A DNA stretch of 56,778 bases from JBGAPI01 sp044221335 (lineage in GTDB: Bacteria; Pseudomonadota; Gammaproteobacteria; Xanthomonadales; Ahniellaceae): NCBI GenBank assembly GCA_044221335.1, contig JBGAPI010000034.1:1-56778 (forward strand), given 5' to 3'. The stretch's first letter is position 1. Each line of letters opens with the position of its first letter. The translations under genes and the position numbers were made by a program. Below are positions 35,718 to 44,051 of the stretch, piece after piece. The notes under the pieces are model-generated. The model worked only from the letters and a program-made list of their open reading frames with translations. It was not told the DNA's origin and ran no database searches.

Positions 35718-36168
35718 CGTCGGCGGCGGGCGCAGGAGCGGCTCCGGCGACGTTCGCATAGAGCGGGCTCCGGCCCGCTCTCCGGCGGGAGCGGCGCATG
35801 CGACTCGAGCGCTGGATCGGGCTGGGATCGAGCGCCGCCGATCGGATACCGGACGTCGGAATCACGTCCGCCCCCTGCACCAGGAGCCCGGCACCGACGG
35901 GCATCGTGACGACCGCCAGCAACAGGCCGAGCTGCCGCCGACGCAGCTCATCCGCACGCCGGAAGGCAACGACCGCCGTCAGGGCCGCCCCGAGCGCGTA
36001 GGGAACGAGGAACGCGAGCGCGCCGATCAATGCAGCGCGGCCGCGGCCGTGGACGCCGCCCCCGCCGTAGGACGACAGTACGGAGCTCAGCGAGTACAGC
36101 GAGAGCCCGAGGAGGCCGATGCTCACGGCCGTCAGCGCTCGCACTTGCAATGTTCGTCGGATCGTCAT
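35701..36168 (-). CDS. Small membrane protein, unknown function
   Basis: A 155-residue protein with three likely membrane segments: about 14-34 (AVSIGLLGLSLYSL), 50-73 (LIGALAFLVPYALGAAL) and 83-102 (LGLLLAVVTMPVGAGLLV). An Arg-rich, then Ala/Pro-rich C-terminus follows. The ATG at 36168 begins a positively charged segment before the first helix; no clear ribosome binding site. The last 17 bp overlap the glycine-zipper gene end, and the Arg-rich tail is coded by a hairpin that may be its terminator, so the true C-terminus is uncertain. I do not recognise the family. Confidence 0.5.
   Translation of the reverse strand: MTIRRTLQVRALTAVSIGLLGLSLYSLSSVLSSYGGGGVHGRGRAALIGALAFLVPYALGAALTAVVAFRRADELRRRQLGLLLAVVTMPVGAGLLVQGADVIPTSGIRSAALDPSPIQRSSRMRRSRRRAGRSPLYANVAGAAPAPAADAIPPA
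35761..35782 (+). terminator. Hairpin after glycine-zipper gene
   Basis: AGAGCGGGC and GCCCGCTCT form a perfect 9-bp stem around TCCG, 43 bp after the stop. It lies within the opposite-strand frame of the small membrane protein. Confidence 0.5.
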
Positions 36169-36315
36169 GGCCGCAGCATGGCGGTGGCGGCCTGCCGGCG
36201 GTTCGAATCCCCGCGAGGTCGACGAATCCTCGCCCGGTCGTGCAGCGTGGCGACGCGTTCCTTCAGGACCGACCTGGCGGGTTTGCACCGCGGGAGTTTC
36301 CGTGCGTGCGCTCGC

Positions 36316-37662
36316 TCAGTCGCCACCGCCGCCGCCGCAGCCCGCGCGACGGGCCTCGGCGACATGGGCATAGGGCGTATTCGACAGCACCGCGACGCCC
36401 GCGATCGCGACCGCCAGGGCCACATCGGAGCCGCGTGGCGCGATCCGGGCATGGCTGTGCAGCGCGCGCAGGCGGGCGATCGCGTCGGCACCGGCGCGGG
36501 TCAGGCGGCTTGGGGTCAGCACGGCGACCATCGCGACCACGAAGGTCACCAGGAACAGCAGGACCAGGAACGCCACCGGGCGGTCGCGCAGGATGCCGAT
36601 GTAGATCTTGACCGCCGCGAACGCCATCAGGGCCAGGAAGACCAGGCCTGCCCGCAGTTGCGCCACGCCCCGCTGCCCACGCCCCGGCAACAGGCCGAGG
36701 TCGATCAGCCGATGGTGCAAGGCCTCGAAGCCGGTGCTGGCACGGCGGCGCAGGCCGGCCGCGCGGCCGTTCCCGACGATCGCGTCGAGCACCCGGCGTG
36801 CAGGCTCTTCGAGGCCATGGCCGTCGCCGATCGCGACGTAGCTCTTCTTGTCCGGCACCCACTGGATCCGGGCCTCGCGCGCCAGCACCGTGAGCGCCGC
36901 CTCGACGACCCGTTCCGGGCCGCCATGGAGGTAGGCGATTTCGTAGGTACTGAGCGTCGGCAGGCGCTCCAACGGCGGTCCGGCAGGGCGGCGCAGCACG
37001 AAGGCCGCGATGAGCGCGATGAACAGCAGCACCAGATACAGCAGCAGGAACTCGCCGCCGCTCCAGTCGAAGGGGTTGACCGACAGCGCGAAGGCGGGAG
37101 CGGCCAGCACGGACGCCGCCAGTCCCAGTCCGAGACGCTGCCAGGCCATCCGGCCCGGCCAGCGTGGCCGCGGCAGGACGAAGTGGCGGCCGAGGTCGAC
37201 CCGGCGCCAGCGTCCGCCGTCGGCGAAGCGTTCGCGGCCCGGCTCCCAGGCCTGCTCGTCGATCGGGCCGAAGCGGTGCTGGTAGCTCGCCAGGGTCTCG
37301 GCGTAGAGCTCGCGGAAGCGCTCGGTCTCTCCGCGGCGGCCCCGGCCGGGGCCATGGTGCAGCGGCCGGCCGAGCACCTTCGGGCAGAACTCGCCCCAGT
37401 AGTCCTCGGTATAGAGCAGGTGCAGGTGCCAGACCTGGTCGACCACCTCGCTCGGCACGACCTCGTGGCCGGCGGTCATCGCTAGGAACACGAATCGCCG
37501 ATATTCGGCGATCGCGCGGGCGGTGAATTCCGCCGTCCAGCCCTGTTCCCTGGCCAGCTTGCGGCTGAAGGGCAGGCCATCGTCCAGCGCATCGAGGGGG
37601 TGACTCGTGATGCGCTCCCACAGCGCCAGATCCCCTGGCGTCCACTCGTTCGTCGTCTTCAT
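36316..37662 (-). CDS. TIGR04222-type membrane protein
   Basis: A 448-residue membrane protein. The N-terminal 150 residues are a soluble region with WHLHLLYTEDYWGEFC and HHGPGRGRRGE. Membrane segments follow near 176-190, 204-224, a pair around 340-385, and one at about 415-430. The central TLSTYEIAYLHGGPERVVEAAL is characteristic of the TIGR04222 family. The extreme C-terminus is Cys/Gly-rich (GCGGGGGD), also usual in the family. No enzymatic role is established. The ATG at 37662 (MKTTNEW) is chosen; longer frames run through the divergent fumarase. It is monocistronic as far as seen. Confidence 0.8.
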   Translation of the reverse strand: MKTTNEWTPGDLALWERITSHPLDALDDGLPFSRKLAREQGWTAEFTARAIAEYRRFVFLAMTAGHEVVPSEVVDQVWHLHLLYTEDYWGEFCPKVLGRPLHHGPGRGRRGETERFRELYAETLASYQHRFGPIDEQAWEPGRERFADGGRWRRVDLGRHFVLPRPRWPGRMAWQRLGLGLAASVLAAPAFALSVNPFDWSGGEFLLLYLVLLFIALIAAFVLRRPAGPPLERLPTLSTYEIAYLHGGPERVVEAALTVLAREARIQWVPDKKSYVAIGDGHGLEEPARRVLDAIVGNGRAAGLRRRASTGFEALHHRLIDLGLLPGRGQRGVAQLRAGLVFLALMAFAAVKIYIGILRDRPVAFLVLLFLVTFVVAMVAVLTPSRLTRAGADAIARLRALHSHARIAPRGSDVALAVAIAGVAVLSNTPYAHVAEARRAGCGGGGGD

Positions 37663-37914
37663 CGTGGCTCGACACTCTCTCGCCGGCAGATGACGGTCCG
37701 ATGACAGTAGCGCCGGCGGCCGACGAACGGCAGTGACGACCGTCAGGTGGCCGGTTCGCAATAGAATCCCCGCTGCGCCGGGCTGGCGCACGCCATCCGC
37801 GGATGGCCGGCCGGTCCTGCCCGAATTCGCGGCGATCGACGGGGTCGGTCGCCGGCCGCAGGCGAGGGCGCCGGACGCGCCATCGCCGCATCCACCCAGC
37901 CGCCGGAGCGTGCC
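37663..37914. promoter_or_regulatory. Divergent spacer upstream of fumarase
   Basis: TAGAAT at 37762-37767 may be the -10 box for fumarase. A perfect 16-bp palindrome, GCCATCCGCGGATGGC (37792-37807), and an adjacent CCGGCCGG lie downstream of it, thus in the leader; either operator or hairpin. No gene in the 252 bp. Confidence 0.4.
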
Positions 37915-39429
37915 ATGACCGTGATCAAGCAGGACGACCTGATCCAGAGCATCGCTGATGCCTTCCAGTACATCTCGTATTACCACCCGGTCGACTACAT
38001 CCGTGCGCTGGCCAAGGCCTACGAGATGGAGAAGTCGGAAGCCGCGCGCGATGCGATGGCGCAGATCCTGATCAACTCCCGGATGTGCGCCGAAGGTCAT
38101 CGGCCCATCTGCCAGGACACCGGCATTGCCAACGTGTTCCTGAAGGTCGGGATGAACGTGCGCTGGGACGCGACGATGAGCCTCGACGACATGGTCAACG
38201 AGGGCGTGCGCCGCGCCTACAACAATCCGGACAACAAGCTGCGCGCCTCGGTGCTGACCGACCCGGCCGGCAAGCGCCAGAACACGAAGGACAACACTCC
38301 GGCAGTGATCAGCGTCTCGCTGGTGCCGGGCGACACCGTCGAAGTCGACGTCGCCGCGAAGGGAGGAGGCTCCGAGGCGAAGTCGAAGTTCGCGATGCTG
38401 AATCCCTCCGATTCGCTGGTCGACTGGGTGCTGAAGACGGTGCCCACGATGGGCGCCGGCTGGTGCCCGCCGGGCATGCTCGGCATCGGCATCGGCGGCA
38501 CCGCCGAGAAGGCGATGCTGCTGGCGAAGGAATCGCTGATGGACGAGATCGACATCCAGGAGCTGATCGCTCGCGGTCCGAAGAACCGGGTCGAGGAGCT
38601 GCGCATCGAGCTCTACGAGAAGGTCAACGCGCTCGGCATCGGCGCCCAGGGCCTGGGCGGCCTGACCACCGTGCTCGACGTCAAGATCAAGGACTACGCG
38701 AGCCACGCGGCCAACCTGCCAGTGGCGATGATCCCGAACTGCGCCGCCACCCGCCACGCGCATTTCGTGCTCGACGGCAGCGGTCCCGCCGTGATCGAGC
38801 CGCCGTCGCTGGAGGACTGGCCGAAGCTGACTTACGACGCCTCGAAGGGCCGCCGGGTCAACCTCGACACCGTGACCCGGGCCGACATCGAGGCCTTCCA
38901 GCCGGGCGAGGTGATCCTGCTGTCGGGCAAGCTGCTGACCGGCCGCGACGCCGCGCACAAGCGGATGGTCGACATGCTGAACAAGGGCGAGAAGCTGCCG
39001 GTCGACTTCACCAACCGCTTCATCTACTACGTCGGCCCGGTCGATCCGGTGCGCGACGAGGTGGTCGGCCCGGCAGGCCCGACCACCGCGACCCGGATGG
39101 ACAAGTTCACCCGCCAGATGCTCGAGCAGACCGGTCTCGCCGGCATGGTCGGCAAGGCCGAGCGCGGCCCGATGGCGATCGACGCGATCCGCGACAACAA
39201 GGCGGTGTACTTGATCGCGATCGGCGGCGCGGCGTACCTGGTGTCGAAGGCGATCAAGTCCTCGCGCGTGCTGGCCTTCGCCGATCTCGGCATGGAGGCG
39301 ATCTACGAATTCGAGATCCAGGACATGCCGGTCACCGTCGCGGTCGACTCGCGCGGCGCCTCGGTGCATTCGACCGGGCCGAAGGAGTGGCAGGCGCGGA
39401 TCGGGAAGATTCCGGTGGTGGTCGCCTGA
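37915..39429 (+). CDS. Fumarate hydratase, class I (iron-sulfur)
   Basis: Interconverts fumarate and malate in the TCA cycle using an oxygen-labile 4Fe-4S cluster. The 504-residue protein fuses the alpha and beta domains of class I fumarases (FumA/FumB type, though about 45 residues shorter than the E. coli enzymes). Cluster-ligand Cys candidates are in RPICQDTGIA (about 66), MGAGWCPPG (about 185) and MIPNCAATRH (about 277). The beta domain contains GKLLTGRDAAHKR and YVGPVDP. An exported protein gene starts 23 bp downstream, so co-transcription is possible. No class II fumC is in the window. Confidence 0.94.
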   Translation: MTVIKQDDLIQSIADAFQYISYYHPVDYIRALAKAYEMEKSEAARDAMAQILINSRMCAEGHRPICQDTGIANVFLKVGMNVRWDATMSLDDMVNEGVRRAYNNPDNKLRASVLTDPAGKRQNTKDNTPAVISVSLVPGDTVEVDVAAKGGGSEAKSKFAMLNPSDSLVDWVLKTVPTMGAGWCPPGMLGIGIGGTAEKAMLLAKESLMDEIDIQELIARGPKNRVEELRIELYEKVNALGIGAQGLGGLTTVLDVKIKDYASHAANLPVAMIPNCAATRHAHFVLDGSGPAVIEPPSLEDWPKLTYDASKGRRVNLDTVTRADIEAFQPGEVILLSGKLLTGRDAAHKRMVDMLNKGEKLPVDFTNRFIYYVGPVDPVRDEVVGPAGPTTATRMDKFTRQMLEQTGLAGMVGKAERGPMAIDAIRDNKAVYLIAIGGAAYLVSKAIKSSRVLAFADLGMEAIYEFEIQDMPVTVAVDSRGASVHSTGPKEWQARIGKIPVVVA

Positions 39430-39452
39430 GACGCCCGCGACGGGCCGGAGCC

Positions 39453-39977
39453 GTGTCGCCGCGCCGGCTGGCAGCGATCGCGCTGGCGCTGGCGTTGGTG
39501 TGGCTGCCGGCGTCGGCGGATGAAGGCGATCGGGCGCTGGTGCTGCGGGCACTGGATCGGGTCCAGTCGCTCGAGCTGTACGCGCTCGATCCCGATCACG
39601 GCTTCATCGAGGGCTCGACGGTCTGTGCCGGCGAGTGCTACTTCAGTGTCGCCGAGCTCGGCAAGGCCGAGATCGATCGCGGTGTCGATCGGCGTCGTGT
39701 CATCGACGAGCTGCGGCGGTGGCTTGCCGGCCCGGAGCCGAACGCGGTTTCCCTGTGCTTCAGCCCGCACCACGGCGTCCATGTTCGCGTCGCTGACGAC
39801 AGCTACGACTTCGTGGTCTGTTTCGAGTGCGGCCGCATGGACGTCTACCGCAACGGCAACGAGGCGTTGCTGACCGTCCATGGCGCCGGCGGCGGACGAG
39901 AGGCGGCCGACGCCTGGAACGCGCTGCTGGCGCGGCGTGGCATCACCCCCTGGTCTCCGGATTCTCCGCAGCGATGA
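39453..39977 (+). CDS. Exported Cys-containing protein of unknown function
   Basis: A 174-residue protein starting at a GTG (39453) after GGAG. The signal peptide is about residues 1-22 (ending ASA-D). The mature part has a CAGEC motif, then SLCFSPHHGVHV and VVCFECGRMDVY, giving five Cys residues, two in a C-x-x-C pair, so a metal site or disulfides are plausible. The spacing between GGAG and GTG is only 2 bp, so the start is not certain. The stop overlaps the ATG of the MFS gene (ATGA), meaning translational coupling. I do not recognise the family. Confidence 0.65.
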   Translation: MSPRRLAAIALALALVWLPASADEGDRALVLRALDRVQSLELYALDPDHGFIEGSTVCAGECYFSVAELGKAEIDRGVDRRRVIDELRRWLAGPEPNAVSLCFSPHHGVHVRVADDSYDFVVCFECGRMDVYRNGNEALLTVHGAGGGREAADAWNALLARRGITPWSPDSPQR

Positions 39978-41311
39978 CGACCCCGTCGGCTGCGCCAAGC
40001 CTGGCCGCGGATATCCAGGCACCTGATGCCTGGCGCATCCTCGTGCTGCTGCTGCTCGCCAACCTGCTCAATTTCTTCGATCGCACGCTGCCGGCGGTGG
40101 TCGCCGAGTCGATCCGCAAGGAATGGGGCCTCTCGGATTTCCAGCTGGGCAGCGTCAGTACCGCGTTCGTTCTGGTCTACGCCGTCGCCGGCCTGCCGCT
40201 CGGGCGCTGGGCCGATCGCGGGTCGCGACGGCTCATTCTCGCGCTGGGCCTGACGCTGTGGAGCGCGTTCACCGGCGCGGCGGCCTTCGTCGAATCCTTC
40301 CTCGCCTATTTCGTCGTCCGGATGTGCGTCGGCATCGGCGAGGCCTCGTTCGCGCCGACCGCGAACTCGCTGATCGGCGACCTGTTCCCGTCGGCACGGC
40401 GGGCACGCGCGATCGCGCTGTTCACCCTGGGACTGCCGCTCGGCATCCTGCTGGCGTTCTTCGCCGCCGGGCCGGTCGTTCAGGCGCTGGGCAACTGGCG
40501 GGCACCGTTCGCGGTGGCGGCGCTGCCCGGCCTGCTGCTGGCGCTGGCGCTGCTCGGTATCCGTGACCCCGCCCGTGGCGCGGCCGATGCGGCGACGGCC
40601 GATGCGAGTCCGGTGGCGCGGCCGATCCGAACGCTGCTCGCCATCCCGACCTTCCGCTGGATCATCGCCTCGGGCCTGACCTTCAATTTCGCGGCGTATG
40701 CGATCACGGGCTTCATGGTGCCGCTGCTGCAGCGGCACTTCCTGCTGCCGATCGGCAGCGCCGCCCTCGTGTCCGGCGTGATCGTCGGTGTAAGCGGCCT
40801 GGTCGGCCTGATCGTCTGCGGCCCGGTCTCCGACCTCCTGCACCGGCGCTCGGAAGGCGCACGGCTGCGCTTCTGCACGCTGGCGCTGCTCACGGCGTCC
40901 GCCGCCACCGCCGGGGCTCTGGTCCTGGGACGCGCCTCGATCGTCCTGTTCACGTCCCTGTTCGCATTGGGGGTCGTGTCGAACTACAGCTACTACGTCT
41001 GCGTCTACCCGGCGGTGCACGACGTGGTGGCGCCGCGGCTGCGCGGCATGGCGTTCGCCGTCTACTTCGCGGCGATGTACCTCTTGGGCGGCGCCTTCGG
41101 TCCCGCGGCGGTCGGTGCGCTGTCGGATCACCTGGCCGCCGCCGCGATGCGCGCCGCCGGGAGCGAGGTGATGACGGAGAGCGCCCGGGCCGCGGGACTC
41201 TACGGGGCGATGGCCCTGGTGCCGCTGATCTACGGCGTCACCGCGCTGTTCGTGGCGCTCGCCGCGCGCCGCTTCGTCGCGGACGCGCGGGCGATGCGTT
41301 CCGGATCCTGA
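39974..41311 (+). CDS. Major facilitator superfamily transporter, Spinster-like
   Basis: A 445-residue, 12-helix inner-membrane transporter. Helix 1 begins LLLLANLLNFFDRTLPAVV, and the loop 2-3 signature is GLPLGRWADRGSRR. VGIGEASFAPTANSLIGDLFP in helix 4 is the pattern of the Spinster-type group that carries lipids, sphingoid or aromatic compounds in various organisms. Substrate is unknown. ATG at 39974 overlaps the stop of the exported protein gene upstream. A long central loop (about residues 195-215) is Ala/Asp-rich. The next gene, tag, begins 93 bp downstream. Confidence 0.9.
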   Translation: MTTPSAAPSLAADIQAPDAWRILVLLLLANLLNFFDRTLPAVVAESIRKEWGLSDFQLGSVSTAFVLVYAVAGLPLGRWADRGSRRLILALGLTLWSAFTGAAAFVESFLAYFVVRMCVGIGEASFAPTANSLIGDLFPSARRARAIALFTLGLPLGILLAFFAAGPVVQALGNWRAPFAVAALPGLLLALALLGIRDPARGAADAATADASPVARPIRTLLAIPTFRWIIASGLTFNFAAYAITGFMVPLLQRHFLLPIGSAALVSGVIVGVSGLVGLIVCGPVSDLLHRRSEGARLRFCTLALLTASAATAGALVLGRASIVLFTSLFALGVVSNYSYYVCVYPAVHDVVAPRLRGMAFAVYFAAMYLLGGAFGPAAVGALSDHLAAAAMRAAGSEVMTESARAAGLYGAMALVPLIYGVTALFVALAARRFVADARAMRSGS

Positions 41312-41404
41312 GGTCGGCCGCGCGGCGGCACCGAACCCGCGGCTCCCTTGTCCGCACGGCCCGGTCTGTCGATCATTGCCGTCGACGATCCGCCGGAGTC
41401 CCCG

Positions 41405-41971
41405 ATGTCCGAGTCCACGCTGTCCCGCTGTCCCTGGTGCGGCACCGATCCGCTCTACACCCGCTACCACGACGAGGAGTGGGGCGTTCCCAACCGCGAC
41501 GAACGCCACCTGTTCGAGATGCTGGTCCTGGAAGGCGCGCAGGCCGGGCTGTCGTGGATCACGATCCTGCGCAAGCGCGACGCCTATCGCGAGGCCTTCG
41601 ACGGTTTCGAGGTCGAGCGGGTCGCGCGCTACACGCCGGCGCGGATCGAGAAGCTGCTCACGAACGAAGGCATCGTGCGCAACCGCCTCAAGGTGACCTC
41701 GGCGGTGACCAATGCGAAGGCGGTGCTGCGGCTGCGTGACGAGGTCGGTGGCCTCGGCGACTATTTCTGGGGCTTCATCGGCAAGCGTCCGATCGTGAAC
41801 CGGCCGGCCACGATCAGGGACGTGCCGCCGCGCACCGAGCTGTCGGATCGGATCAGCAAGGACCTGAAGAAGCGCGGCTTCTCCTTCGTCGGTTCGACGA
41901 TCGTCTACGCCCACATGCAGGCGACCGGCATGGTCGACGATCACCTCGCGACCTGTTTCCGAGCGAGGTAG
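41405..41971 (+). CDS. tag: DNA-3-methyladenine glycosylase I
   Basis: Base-excision repair enzyme removing 3-methyladenine. The 188-residue protein matches the family throughout: CPWCGTDPLYTRYHDEEWG (Zn ligands Cys and His), LEGAQAGLSWITILRKR, NRLKVTSAVTNAKA, and the C-terminal HxxTC region (DDHLATCFR) that supplies the remaining zinc ligands. ATG at 41405 is used because it begins the conserved domain. Its TAG stop is the first part of a REP-like GTAGGG element. It converges with the NRDE gene. Confidence 0.95.
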   Translation: MSESTLSRCPWCGTDPLYTRYHDEEWGVPNRDERHLFEMLVLEGAQAGLSWITILRKRDAYREAFDGFEVERVARYTPARIEKLLTNEGIVRNRLKVTSAVTNAKAVLRLRDEVGGLGDYFWGFIGKRPIVNRPATIRDVPPRTELSDRISKDLKKRGFSFVGSTIVYAHMQATGMVDDHLATCFRAR

Positions 41972-42029
41972 GGCGCGCACCGCGTGCCATTGCGAGACGC
42001 CTCGTGATGGCGGCCAGTGGCCGCCCTAC
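41968..42029 (+). repeat. GTAGGG REP-like element, copy B
   Basis: GTAGGGCGCGCACCGCGTGC at the left end, GATGGCGGCCAGTGGCCGCC before CTAC at the right. Its left end gives the stop of tag and its right end, read on the minus strand, gives the stop of the NRDE gene. Confidence 0.75.
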
Positions 42030-42772
42030 GCCATGCGGTTCCCCGCCGGATCGAATCGCCGCTCGCTCAACCGCGCCTCGCCATCGATCATCACCACCGT
42101 GCTGCAGCGGGTGCCATATTCCGGCGAGACGATGAAGGGCGCAGACAGCAGGCGTTCGACGGCCAGGCCCACGCCAGTGTCGGGCAGGTCGGCATCGGCG
42201 GCGGGTTCGCGGTCGTCCAGGAGGCGAAAGATGTCGGACTCGAGTTCGTCGTCGTCGCCGCCGGGGTGCACCGCGATCAGCTCGCCGAAGGACTGCCGCA
42301 GCCGCGCGAGCTTCGGCCAGGGCGTGTCGAGCGCGGCGTTCGACAGCGCGTAGACGCCGGGTGGCAGCAGGCGCGGAGCGTCGCCGTGACTGCTCACATA
42401 GGCCAGCTGGTCGTCGGCGAACAGCAGCAGGTTGAATCCCCCGTAGCCTGCGCGCTCGGCGTGCGCGCGCTCCGCCGCTGCGAGCGGGGATTCGCCCGAG
42501 CGCAGGAAGTCCGCGGTCAAGGCGCCGCGCGATCGCGCCATCCGCGGCGGTAGCCGGCCGTCGCGCACGTTGGTGACCGCGGCAAAGCGGCCGGCGTCGC
42601 TGATCCCGAGCCAGGTGCCGCCGGCGACCAGGTCGCGACCCGCCGTGACCGCGGGTGCATCCGCCCAGCGCCCGGCGGGCGCCGCGGCGCGCGCATGGAA
42701 CTCGTCGCGATTGGCGCCGACCACCAGCCGGTGACGGGAGTGGACCTTCCAGGCGAGGGCGATCAGGCACAT
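42026..42772 (-). CDS. NRDE (TANGO2-like) protein
   Basis: A 248-residue protein of the NRDE family, related to eukaryotic TANGO2. Family marks: MCLIALAW at the N-terminus (Cys2 typical of an N-terminal-nucleophile-like fold), VVGANRDEFHARAAAPA, the Trp-Leu-Gly motif GTWLGIS, AAVTNVRD, and the C-terminal YGTRCSTVVMID. The biochemical role remains unclear; haem trafficking has been proposed for relatives. The ATG at 42772 fits the conserved start; a 31-codon longer frame lies in the SDR gene. It is the last gene of a four-gene operon with 5 bp to the SDR stop. Confidence 0.9.
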   Translation of the reverse strand: MCLIALAWKVHSRHRLVVGANRDEFHARAAAPAGRWADAPAVTAGRDLVAGGTWLGISDAGRFAAVTNVRDGRLPPRMARSRGALTADFLRSGESPLAAAERAHAERAGYGGFNLLLFADDQLAYVSSHGDAPRLLPPGVYALSNAALDTPWPKLARLRQSFGELIAVHPGGDDDELESDIFRLLDDREPAADADLPDTGVGLAVERLLSAPFIVSPEYGTRCSTVVMIDGEARLSERRFDPAGNRMA

Positions 42773-42777
42773 GGAGC

Positions 42778-43602
42778 TCAGCGCCGCATCGCCTGCCGAT
42801 AGCGCTCCGCCATCACCCGTGCCAGTGGTGCCAGCAGGTTGGGGCTGAGGCGGTAGGCCCACCACAGCAGTCTCGCGCTGAACGGGAAGACGATCAGCGC
42901 CTTGTTCCTGGCGACGCCGCGGAGGATGCGGCGCGCCGCGTCATCGGTGTCCATCGGCTTGACCAGGACCAGGTCCTCGGTCAATCCCGAGCCCGCCGGC
43001 AGTCCGGCCATGCGGGCGCTGGTGTAGATGTTGGACCGGATGAAACCCGGACAGACCACAGTGACCTTCACTCCGATCCGATGCGCCTCGGCGCGCAGGG
43101 TCTGGGACAGCCCGACGACCGCGTGCTTGGTGAGCGCATAGGGCGCCAGTGGCGCGAAGGGCACCAGCCCGGCCACCGACGCGGTGTTGACGATGTGGCC
43201 GCCGCGCTGCTGCACCATCAGCGGATAGGCCGCGCGGATGCCGTGGATCACGCCCCACAGGTTGATGTCGACGATGCGCCGGAGGTCCTCCTCGGCGATG
43301 TCGCGGAAGTCGCCGCCGACGGCGATGCCTGCGTTGTTGAACAGGTAGTCGATGCGGCCGTGGCGCTTGGCGCAGTCGCGAATGGCCTCGTTGACGGCCG
43401 CGCCGTCGCTGACGTCGAGCGTGACGGCTCGCGCACCGCCCCCCGCGACCAGCACCTCCTTGGCGACCTCGAGCGCGCCGTCGCCGTCGATGTCGGCGAC
43501 CACCACCACGCAGCCGGACTTCGCCAGCGCCAGCGCGAGCGCACGCCCGATGCCGGACGCCGCGCCGGTGATGAAGGCGACCTTGCCGCGGAAGTTGTTC
43601 AT
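42778..43602 (-). CDS. Short-chain dehydrogenase/reductase
   Basis: A 274-residue classical SDR: nucleotide-binding TGAASGIG (about 13-20), NNAGIAVGG (about 89-97), active-site Ser in NTASVAG, and YALTK (Tyr/Lys near 155-159). Acidic VADIDGDG after the second strand suggests NAD(H) preference. The C-terminal 30 residues (LLWWAYRLSPNLLAPLAR) are hydrophobic and may contact the membrane or a lipid substrate. Specific substrate is unknown. It lies 10 bp from the small exported gene upstream and 5 bp from NRDE downstream. Confidence 0.9.
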   Translation of the reverse strand: MNNFRGKVAFITGAASGIGRALALALAKSGCVVVVADIDGDGALEVAKEVLVAGGGARAVTLDVSDGAAVNEAIRDCAKRHGRIDYLFNNAGIAVGGDFRDIAEEDLRRIVDINLWGVIHGIRAAYPLMVQQRGGHIVNTASVAGLVPFAPLAPYALTKHAVVGLSQTLRAEAHRIGVKVTVVCPGFIRSNIYTSARMAGLPAGSGLTEDLVLVKPMDTDDAARRILRGVARNKALIVFPFSARLLWWAYRLSPNLLAPLARVMAERYRQAMRR

Positions 43603-43612
43603 CCGTGGCGCC

Positions 43613-44023
43613 TCAGCCGCCCTTCGCCGACTTGCCGAGGTCGACGCCGAAGCGGAGGTGGAAGGGCGCCTCCGGCGGCGGCGGGTAGGACTTCGACATC
43701 ATCTCGTCGCGGTAGCACGCGTTCGCCGGCTGGTCCGGCTTCAGCAGGACGTTCGAGACCTGGCCGTCGGCGTCGAGCACGACGATCATGTCGAACTTCG
43801 TGAGCTTCGCGTCCAGTGCATCCTGGCTGCAGGCGTCGCCGACGTCGTCCCAGAAGCTGTTGTGTGCCTGCAGCATCGGGCCGTCGTTGTAGGCCCGGCC
43901 CTTCGCACTCTTGTCCTGTTCGCCGGCCTTCTTCTCGGCCGTCGCCCAGTCGGGCCCGCCCGCGGCCCGGGCGGTCGCCGTTCCAGCGACGGCGATCGCG
44001 ATCAGCAGCGGGAGGACCCGCAT
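43613..44023 (-). CDS. Small exported protein, unknown function
   Basis: A 136-residue protein with signal peptide (about 1-20, MRVLPLLIAIAVAGTATARA). The mature part has two Cys residues, in DACSQDALD and NACYRDEM, and a short beta-rich core (KFDMIVVLDADGQVSNVLL) like a TonB-C-type or DUF module, but I cannot name it. The ATG at 44023 is chosen over 44038 because GGGGACGAAG precedes it. It is second in the minus-strand operon, 28 bp after the FMN/Fe-S protein. Confidence 0.65.
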   Translation of the reverse strand: MRVLPLLIAIAVAGTATARAAGGPDWATAEKKAGEQDKSAKGRAYNDGPMLQAHNSFWDDVGDACSQDALDAKLTKFDMIVVLDADGQVSNVLLKPDQPANACYRDEMMSKSYPPPPEAPFHLRFGVDLGKSAKGG

Positions 44024-44051
44024 CGTCTTCGTCCCCATGGAAGAGTGAACC

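Noticed and set aside
36199..36220. GGTTCGAATCCCC resembling a tRNA T-arm
   Set aside because: The flanking bases do not form the T-stem, and no anticodon arm, D-arm or acceptor stem is found around it.
37915..41971. Horizontally acquired island around fumarase, MFS and tag
   Set aside because: Codon use and GC content look like the neighbours, and no integrase, tRNA or att-like repeats flank it.
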